Assembly (NCBI GenBank): GCA_003427395.1
Contig: BFEA01000403.1
Location: 1,232,802 to 1,272,281, forward strand
Direction of reading: 5' to 3'
Source of the DNA: Chara braunii
Lineage: Eukaryota; Streptophyta; Charophyceae; Charales; Characeae
DNA: 39,480 nt
The notes beneath the pieces were generated by a model. It made no database searches. It saw only the letters and a program-made list of their open reading frames with translations, and was not told where the DNA came from. Every line of letters begins with the position of its first letter. The stretch's first letter is position 1. Shown here in pieces: positions 9,521 through 15,817 of the stretch. The translations under genes were made by a program, and so were the position numbers.

Positions 9521-9766
9521 TATATTTACGTATGTTATATACATACAGTTGTAAGGAAGAAGTAAAAAATAAAGAAAATATTTTTTCTTGTTTTCTTTCT
9601 GTCTTTTTCGCTTTGCGCTCTGATAACTGTGACGATATATATATACACATACGTACATATATGTTATATACATGTACTATGTTGTCCTTCATCGACGATC
9701 GATCATATATGTTTGATGTGTATATGTTATATTTACGTATGTTATATATATATGTCTGTCTATATA

Positions 9767-9885
9767 TATAACGAAACAGTTTGTCACATGACGATATATA
9801 ACGAAACAGTTTGTCACAGCCCCTCGTTTGTTGTCCTCTTCTCTCTCTCTGCCTACGGTTTACCGGGCAGTTCTGTTTGTGACGA
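9767..9885 (+). repeat. Two hammerhead 3'-end fragments with unit body
   Basis: ACGAAACAGTTTGTCACA occurs twice (about 9770 and 9799), each preceded by ATATATA rather than stem II. The second continues into the array body and ends GTTTGTGACGATATATA. Confidence 0.6.
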
Positions 9886-9962
9886 TATATAGCGACAGTC
9901 TGTAGAGTTTTCCATCTGGTGTGGGTGAGTGATAGTCTACTTTGATTTTGGTTAAGGTAGAT

Positions 9963-10032
9963 TATCATTTACAGTGTAATCAGTGAGGGGATTCTGCAGA
10001 CTGTTGAGGGTTCAGCCTCCTGATGAGTCGGT
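9963..10032 (+). ncRNA. Hammerhead copy D, cut at an N
   Basis: It is identical to 10034-10103 and includes stem III 5' strand, stem I, CTGATGA at 10020-10026 and the first half of stem II. The sequence then stops at the N at 10033. It may be an assembly duplicate of copy E. Confidence 0.6.
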
Positions 10033-10033
10033 N
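10033..10033. other. Single-N join between two identical 70-bp copies
   Basis: The 70 bases before and after this N are identical. This is typical of a failed overlap at a scaffold join. Confidence 0.75.
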
Positions 10034-10066
10034 TATCATTTACAGTGTAATCAGTGAGGGGATTCT

Positions 10067-10126
10067 GCAGACTGTTGAGGGTTCAGCCTCCTGATGAGTC
10101 GGTGAAACTCCGACGAAACAGTTTGT
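10067..10126 (+). ncRNA. Hammerhead ribozyme copy E, complete type III with intact core
   Basis: This is a self-cleaving RNA motif. Stem III pairs 10067-10075 with 10118-10126 (nine pairs, including G-U). The cleavage triplet GUU ends at 10076. Stem I is GAGG-GTTCAG-CCTC at 10077-10090. The box CTGATGA is at 10091-10097. Stem II is GTCGG at 10098-10102 with CCGAC at 10110-10114 and loop TGAAACT. GAAA is at 10115-10118. Every conserved core position is present; expected cleavage is between 10076 and 10077. Type III hammerheads are known from viroids and plant retrozymes; placement in a retrozyme-like or satellite array here is inference. Confidence 0.88.
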
Positions 10127-10250
10127 CACAGCCCCTCGTTTGTTGTCCTCTTCTCTCTCTCTGCCTACTGTTTACCGGACAGTTCTGTTTGTGACGATAT
10201 ATAACGTTATATATATATATATATGATCGATCGTCGATGAAGGACATGAA

Positions 10251-10280
10251 GTCGGTGGAACTCCGACGAAACAGTTTGTC
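10251..10280 (+). ncRNA. Hammerhead 3'-half fragment, copy F
   Basis: Stem II GTCGG-TGGAACT-CCGAC at 10251-10267, GAAA at 10268-10271 and CAGTTTGTC follow. The 5' part is replaced by GATCGATCGTCGATGAAGG-type sequence. Confidence 0.6.
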
Positions 10281-10449
10281 GCAGCCTCCCGTCTGTTGTC
10301 CTCTTCTCCTTCTCTGCCTACGCTTTACCGGGCAGCTCTGTTTGACGATATATATATATGATTCTATGTTGATAAATAGAGAGATGTGCATATGTAAGGA
10401 CGTACGCATATCCATTCGATCGATCGTCGATGAACCCAATCTAACCTAA

Positions 10450-10750
10450 ATGTGAATGAACACGAAACGTCTGATGGTTCTGCATACTACCGTAGTTTCA
10501 GCACAAGTTCATTGTGAGACTTGTGTGCGCGGACTTGTATTTATCATTATGAGAAGCGTGTACGAAAAAAAAAAAAAAGACAGCTGGCCCTTATTTTCGC
10601 TTCTTCTTCTTCTTCTTCTTCTTCTTTTTTTTCTTTTCTTAAGGTGCCCCAGTGCCCTCAGGCTTTGATTACGAATTATGGACTAATAAAACAGATAATA
10701 CCGGGGCCCTTATCGCCGGACCCCATTTCCGGCTTCAGCTTATGCCATCC
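10450..10750. other. Spacer with A-run and TTC repeat
   Basis: Contains an A run at about 10566-10577 and a (TTC)n tract at about 10601-10625. No gene. Confidence 0.5.
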
Positions 10751-10858
10751 CGAACCTATAATTTAACCGTACCCCTATAATTTAACCGTACCCCTATAAT
10801 TTAACCGTACCCCTAGAATTTAACCTTACGTAGAATTTAACCTTACGTAGAATTTAAC
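10751..10858. repeat. Minisatellite, 19-bp then 17-bp units
   Basis: Three units of CTATAATTTAACCGTACCC are followed by three of TAGAATTTAACCTTACG. Confidence 0.85.
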
Positions 10859-10953
10859 GTATGTTGAGCCTGACCCCTCAGTTCACACACTGAACTTGAC
10901 TGTGATTGCGGGCAGGTTCGTAATTATTCGGTCTGGTTACCATCATAGCTTTA

Positions 10954-11132
10954 CTGTGTTGATGGGGACGCTGGACCGGGTCCCGCCCAACTATGGAAAA
11001 CTCTGCCTCTCGCGGTAAGGACCCGCGGTAAAGATAACAGCAGGAAGGACCCGCGGTAAAGATAACACCAGTAAGAACCCGCGGTGAAGAGACACCGCCA
11101 GAATTAACCGGTCCAGCGTCCCCATCAACCAG
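10954..11132. mobile_element. Foldback element with tandem-repeat core
   Basis: Perfect 22-bp arms at 10958-10979 and 11108-11129 (GTTGATGGGGACGCTGG...) extend by CTG/CAG past one bulge. The core holds three tandem copies of GACCCGCGGTAAAGATAACA-like sequence. A half copy of the arm, GGGGACGCTGGACC, lies at about 28524. Confidence 0.7.
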
Positions 11133-11169
11133 AAAAACGACGACGCAAAACAGTGATGAAGCTACCTTC

Positions 11170-11264
11170 TTCACCCGAATAGAACGGCCGGGCATTATCG
11201 CTGTATCTGGACTGAAAATTGCCCCGGATACAGCTATAATGACCGGGCGTTCTATTCTAGTGAA
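11170..11264. mobile_element. Short foldback element, TCACCCGAATA family
   Basis: The arms TTCACCCGAATAGAACGGCC and the complement ending GTTCTATTCTAGTGAA frame inner arms CTGTATC/GATACAG. It is the same family as 13756-13936 and 28252-28332. It sits 40 bp from the preceding foldback. Confidence 0.65.
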
Positions 11265-11278
11265 AACGATAGTCACAT

Positions 11279-11478
11279 TTTTCTTCTTCTTCTTCTTCTT
11301 CTTCTTTTTCTGCGTCTTCTTCTTCTCCCCTCCCTCTCTCTCTGTATGTCTGTATAATTTTGTCTGTCTGTCTGTCTGTATCTTTCTCTGTCTCCTCACA
11401 TCCTACGAATAGAGGGATCCGACGACCTTTCACTCACTCACTCACTCACTCACTCACTCACTCACTCACTCACTCACA
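11279..11478. repeat. Microsatellites (TTC)n, (CTGT)n and (CACT)n
   Basis: TTC from about 11281 to 11307, TCTG repeats at about 11360-11377, CACT from 11431 to 11478. Confidence 0.85.
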
Positions 11479-11479
11479 T

Positions 11480-11935
11480 CAATCCCTTTTTTTTGGGTTA
11501 ATCAGTGCATAGCACATGGAACCTTTGTCGAAGTTTCTGCAAAAAGTTGTTTACATCGACGGGGATGAATCGGTCGGTTCTTTCTCGTTTTTTCTTGTTC
11601 GGGTCTTTCTTTCTTTCTCTGCTTTCTCTGCTTTTTAAAAACTTCCTTGGCCAATTTGCATTTGTGCCTTTAGCTCTCCTCCCCTCCCCCCCCCCAAAGC
11701 GCTCCGCCGGAAAAAAAAAAAGAAGAAAAAGGAATAAACTTTGGAGCATCATATATGAACAGACGCAATGTCTGCCCTCAGGCTAATAAACGCACCGAAA
11801 GAAAAAAGAAAGAAGGTAGATGTATAGGTCCTGGCTCGTAGATTTTTTTTTTTCTTTCTCTTTTGAGTCTTTTTTTTCTTTTTTTCTTAACCTTTCCCGA
11901 AGGACCGATTGCCGTCCATTTGCTATCGTTTAGTA
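11480..11935. other. Unassigned T/A-rich sequence
   Basis: Homopolymer runs of T, C and A dominate. Open frames on both strands lack protein character. Confidence 0.4.
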
Positions 11936-11939
11936 ATTT

Positions 11940-12660
11940 GAGTTATAGATCGATCGATCCATCCATCTATAGATTTAGTTATGGATGGAGTTATAGATCG
12001 ATCGATCCATCTATAGATTTAGTTATGGATGGAGTTATAGATCAATGCATCTATCCATCTATCCTTTTCGACAATTCGTCGAACTGATTCGTCGATAATT
12101 AATCAATTTATTCATCGAGTATTCATCTATCTATTATGTAATGAGATGATTCAACGATCCGTCCGTCGATCGATCGGTCGATCATGGTATCTTGGTTGTT
12201 CATTCATCGATGATTCATCTATGATGATCGATCCATTATAATTAACTCGTTCCGTCGATCGAGCGATCCCTTCGATCGATTGATCATCCTTGATGAATCG
12301 TCGATGAGTGATCGGTAGATCGATCCGACGATCGATTGATCATCCTAGATGAATCGTCGATGAATGATCGATCGATTCGGCGATCGATTAGATGGAATCA
12401 TCGATGAATGATCGATCGATCCGGCGATCGATTGATCATTATAGATGAATCGTCGATGAATGATCGATCGATCGATCCGGCGATTGAGTGATCATCATAG
12501 ATGGAGTCATCGATGAATGATCGGTCGATCCAACGATCGATTGATCATCATAGATGAATGATCGATGAATGATCGATCGATCGATCCGCCGATCGATTGA
12601 TCATCATAGATGGAATCATCGATGAATGATCGATCGATCGATCCGCCGATCGATTGATCG
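11940..12660. repeat. GATC-rich satellite
   Basis: Three ~45-bp units of ATCGATCGATCCATCTATAG type (11945-12060) are followed by about seven units of roughly 50-60 bp built from GATGAATGATCGATCGATCC and CGATCGATTGATCATCATAG. ATCGAT/GATC palindromes are very dense. Confidence 0.8.
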
Positions 12661-12667
12661 AATAATG

Positions 12668-12886
12668 GTCGTGGAGGATGAATGAGACAGATGGACGGAT
12701 CTGATTCGTCGATGAGAAGACGATCGACGTTTTCTACGTCAATGGAGAAAGTGGTGTATGAAGCCACACAGCGTGACCGATCCTTGATTCCTCGGTCGAT
12801 CTATTGATCAATCAATGGTCGTGGTGGATGGATAAGACAGCTGGACGGATCTGATTCGTCAGTGAGAAGACGGTCGACGATCTGAG
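12668..12886. repeat. Direct repeat pair, about 70 bp
   Basis: GGTCGTGGAGGATGAATGAG...CGGATCTGATTCGTC at 12668 and GGTCGTGGTGGATGGATAAG...CGGATCTGATTCGTC at 12817 are about 149 bp apart. Confidence 0.7.
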
Positions 12887-12904
12887 AAACTTTGTAATCG
12901 ATCT

Positions 12905-12968
12905 TTTTTTTTTTTTTTTTTTTTTTTAGNNNNNNNNNNNNNNNNNNNNNNNNNNNNNNNNNNNNNNN
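12905..12968. other. Poly-T run and assembly gap
   Basis: T run at 12905-12927, then 39 Ns at 12930-12968. Confidence 0.95.
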
Positions 12969-13002
12969 CTCTTATACACATCTAGATGTGTATAAGAGAC
13001 AG
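12969..13002. other. Nextera mate-pair junction adapter left in the assembly
   Basis: The 34 bases read CTCTTATACACATCT, then its reverse complement AGATGTGTATAAGAGACAG. This is the circularisation junction of two Tn5 mosaic ends, missing only the first four bases, which fall in the gap. It is not native sequence. Confidence 0.93.
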
Positions 13003-13085
13003 GAACATATGATAGCAAGCTTTTTTTTTTTTTTTTTTTTTTAAAGACCATATGATAGCAAACCTTTTTTTTTTTTTTTTTAAAG
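13003..13085. repeat. Two copies of a CATATGATAGCAA-poly(T) unit
   Basis: CATATGATAGCAAGC with about 22 T and CATATGATAGCAAACC with about 18 T, each followed by AAAGA. It abuts the adapter and may be an assembly product. Confidence 0.55.
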
Positions 13086-13343
13086 ATCATTTCTCAATGT
13101 CTGCATGTCATCCTTGCGCAGGGAACCATGATGCTAATCTCTAATCTTTCTCTGATCGTTTCACAGTTTTGACGTCGGATGTCTCGGAGTACATAGTAAG
13201 CTTTTTGAAATGAACCATAGGGCTTGGGTCCACTACAGTAACTCGTCAATATGCAAAATGAGAATGAATCTTTCGCTAGATCATGGGAGGATACACCGTC
13301 ATATTTTTCTGTCTTTTGTGCATGTGTGTAGTAGTGGAGCGAG

Positions 13344-13523
13344 ACACATAGGGCCTCGCCACACCACTGCAGAAACCAAAAACGAACGAATGCATCTTTC
13401 CGGGAAGAAGGGCAAGATGCATCCGTTACTAATGAATAGCAAGGGATGTATCTTACCACTTTGTGGGCCAGATGCATTCGTCCTCTTTTCGTTTTCGACA
13501 GTGGTGTGGCGAGGCCCATGTCT
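13344..13523. mobile_element. Foldback insert of unit 1
   Basis: Perfect 19-bp arms GGGCCTCGCCACACCACTG at 13351-13369 and their complement at 13499-13517, extended by ACACAT/ATGT past a bulge. Inner arms include GAATGCATCT/AGATGCATTC and AAGATGCATCC/GGATGTATCTT. Confidence 0.7.
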
Positions 13524-13750
13524 TGTGAGAATTTTGGAGGATGACATCATTCCATTGCGGGCCTGGCCATAAAAAAAAAAGCCTACCGGGCGTCTTCCCC
13601 CGAGCACAACGCACCAACGTCATGACTGTATCGGACAAATATGCAAAAACGAGAATGAATCTTTCGCTAGAATGTGCGAAGATACACCGCCATGTTTTTT
13701 GTCGATTTGTGCGCAATGCCATGTGGAGAGTCGTGGAGCGAGGCCCATAC

Positions 13751-13936
13751 TGTCTTCACCCGAATACAACGTACGGTCATATTGCTGCATCTAGACTATA
13801 AGTTGCGTCAAATACAGCTATAATGACCGTACGTTGTATTCGGGTGATACAACGTACGGTCATTATTGCTGCATCTAGACTATAAGTTGCGTCCAATACA
13901 GCTGTAATGACCGTACGTTGTCTTCGGGTGAAGACA
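13751..13936. mobile_element. Foldback insert of unit 2, TCACCCGAATA family, head-to-tail dimer
   Basis: Outer arms 13751-13780 and 13907-13936 match at 29 of 30 positions. Inside, 13756-13780 and 13823-13847 form a perfect 25-bp pair. Two loop segments GCTGCATCTAGACTATAAGT recur 89 bp apart. It is a dimer of the ~92-bp element seen singly at 11170. Confidence 0.75.
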
Positions 13937-14035
13937 GTAGTCATGAGAACTGGAGGCTGACAGCATTTGATTGCCCTGGCCAAACCCTCGCCTCTTCCCC
14001 CGAACACAACGCACCCTTATCATGACTGCATCGCA

Positions 14036-14210
14036 CCGGGGGCGAGGTCCCCCTAGCAAAGAGGATTTTGGATGGAACACCTGTATCTGGACGCGTTTTA
14101 ACCACAAATGCAGAAAAGCAGTTCAATCTCGCATTTGTGCACCTTTCCACAAACGCGTCCAGATTCAGGCGTTCAATCCAATCCTGTTTGCTAGTGGGAC
14201 CTCGCCCCGG
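14036..14210. mobile_element. Foldback element, CCGGGGGC family, copy 1
   Basis: Arms CCGGGGGCGAGGTCCC and CTAGCAAA (14036-14060) pair with 14187-14210. Inner arms CTGGACGCGTTT/AAACGCGTCCAG and CACAAATGC/GCATTTGTG make it a nearly continuous hairpin of 175 bp. Confidence 0.75.
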
Positions 14211-14237
14211 GAAGATAACTCGTAACCATTTCATTAA

Positions 14238-14410
14238 CCGGGGGCCAAGTCCCACTAGCAGCGTTGAGCTACCTCAACCGACTGAATCTGGACGGTTTTG
14301 CGGAGATGTGCAGAAATGGTGTTGAGTTTCCTGAACTGCACGTCTCCACAAACACGTCTAGATTCGGGCGTTGAGGAAAACTCAACGCTGCTAGTGGGAC
14401 TTGGCCCCGG
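14238..14410. mobile_element. Foldback element, CCGGGGGC family, copy 2
   Basis: Arms CCGGGGGCCAAGTCCCACTA and GCAGCGTTGAG pair with their complements ending at 14410. Inner arms include GAATCTGGACG-like/CGTCTAGATTC and GGAGATGTGCAG/CTGCACGTCTCC. Confidence 0.75.
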
Positions 14411-14448
14411 GTGCGTTCTGTTCGGGGGAAGACAGTCCCTGATCGTCT

Positions 14449-14675
14449 CTCTTTTTTTTTTTTTTTTTTCAGGGCGACGGCCTTGAGATATCGTCATTGA
14501 ATTGACCACCCCTAGGTAGGTAATTCAGAAGTACGTTATTTAAAAAAAAAAAAAAAGAAGTACGTTATTGTGTTAATATGACTGCCTCGGTAGGAATGCA
14601 TCTGGTCTGGATTGAATTTCGAGCTTGGGTCTGTATTTCAATACTTAATTGGGTGTACCAACTGAGCTGGTCGGG
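14449..14675 (-). mobile_element. tRNA-derived SINE with poly(A) tail and target duplication
   Basis: On the - strand: CCAGCTCAGTTGGTACACCC (A-box region near 14651-14670), a worn B box near 14610-14625, a body with AATTCAAT and CGATATCTCAAGGCCGTCG, and a poly(A) tail (T run 14452-14469). The tail-proximal body matches the SINE at 26279. GATCGTCT flanks it at 14441-14448 and 14676-14683. An A run splits the body at 14541-14555. Confidence 0.7.
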
Positions 14676-14683
14676 GATCGTCT

Positions 14684-14710
14684 TTTTTTTTTTTTTTTTT
14701 GGGATCGTCT
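14684..14710. repeat. Poly-T run followed by a third GATCGTCT
   Basis: A T run at 14684-14700, then GGGATCGTCTTTT. It is either a tail-only second insertion at the same site or slippage. Confidence 0.5.
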
Positions 14711-14734
14711 TTTAAACGCCGGTGGTTACCGTAA

Positions 14735-14830
14735 TCCCTCGAATATAGCGCACGGGCAGAAGGCTGTATTTGGGTCAACTTCAAGTCTAGATACAGCCAC
14801 AATGACCATCCCCTCCTATACTCGTGAAGA
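14735..14830. mobile_element. Decayed TCACCCGAATA-family foldback
   Basis: Keeps inner arms GGCTGTAT (14762-14769) and ATACAGCC (14791-14798) and the ATGACC motif. Outer arms are eroded. Confidence 0.45.
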
Positions 14831-14942
14831 TGGTGTCTTTTGACAGACGATGACGATCGATTGAAAAGTAAAAAGAAAAAATAAAAGAAAGAAAAGAAAA
14901 AGGTTTTGCGCCGATCGTAGCACGTGCGTTCTATACGGATGA

Positions 14943-14976
14943 ACAGAGGGAGGGAGGGAGGGAGGGAGGGAGGGAG
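14943..14976. repeat. Microsatellite (GGGA)n
   Basis: About seven to eight GAGG units. Confidence 0.85.
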
Positions 14977-15108
14977 ATAAATGGATTCATCCATAAGCAC
15001 GTCGTTTCCTCAAGTGTATCTAGTCGTTTAACAGTCTAGGTACTTTCATCCGGGGACTGCCAGCTTTTGGGGGTTGATTTGTGATCATTTGTCTTTTTTT
15101 TTTTTTTT

Positions 15109-15817
15109 GAAAAGCATAGTTATATTATACCAATAAAAGGAGGCCGGGAATCCCTCCACATCTCAACCCGGAGAGGAGAAAACGGCCTCAGAGAGGCTAT
15201 CTGGAAACCGGGTCCAGAGTCCCATGCTCCTGTCAACAGACTCGTCAAATCTGAAAGGAGGATCCAAACATGAGCAGCTAAAAATTATCAACAGAGACAG
15301 AGGGAAAGTCTGTCTTTCTATCCATGACCCTATAGACATGCACATCCGGGAGCTTAACCCGGATATGAAACTTGGTAGTCTATCTGCGACCTACCAAAAA
15401 TCTCTTGATCGAGTTTCCTCTGAAGGATCTAACCAAGAATCAGTCTACACTCCGGCCCTAACCACGGGCCATTCCAACTGCAAGGCCACCAGGTCTAGGC
15501 TAGGTGACTTAAAATCGGGACTTTTCCATTAACATTGTCAAAAACTCTGTGAAACCAGCTCGCAGGCCTCTCAACCCTACGGTTGCCTGTTTGAAGTGAC
15601 CCGCTAGCCTTGTGAGCAACGCACAGAGATATATCCACTATCCCAGAGAAAAAAAGACATGGAGTAAACAGCTTATCCAAAGTCCGCTTAGAAAAACTGA
15701 AACCGGGGTTTCAACTTCTGTCTGGAGAGATATAGACCCTTCTGCCGGGAGCAACAAAAATGGCTGAGTAGGGACTACACTAGCCGACAGAGAAGAGACA
15801 TTTAGCACTGTATGATG
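15109..15817 (-). other. LINE 3' UTR
   Basis: Non-coding stretch between the ORF2 stop and the poly(A) tail, with AT-rich sequence just before the tail. Short frames on either strand look incidental. Confidence 0.6.

Larger units (their letters stand above)
13238..14036. repeat. Two tandem ~400-bp units with different palindromic inserts
   Basis: Unit 1 (about 13238-13630) and unit 2 (about 13631-14036) share a left flank with AATATGCAAAA, GAATGAATCTTTCGCTAGA and GTGGAGCGAGRC, and a right flank with GGAGG, CTGGCCA, CTTCCCCCGARCACAACGCACC and CATGACTGYATCG. At the same place between the flanks, unit 1 carries the palindrome 13344-13523 and unit 2 carries the unrelated palindrome 13751-13936. 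Confidence 0.65.
13993..14431. repeat. Outer inverted repeat enclosing both CCGGGGGC foldbacks
   Basis: CTTCCCCCGAACACAACGCA at 13993 is the near-complement of TGCGTTCTGTTCGGGGGAAG ending at 14431. The two foldbacks lie inside, giving a nested palindrome. Confidence 0.65.

Noticed and set aside
9615-9627. Initiator-Met tRNA primer-binding site (TATCAGAGC on the - strand) for a retrozyme
   Set aside because: It lies on the strand opposite to the ribozymes and aligns better as a variant of the array unit end GGCAGCTCTGTTTGTGACG.
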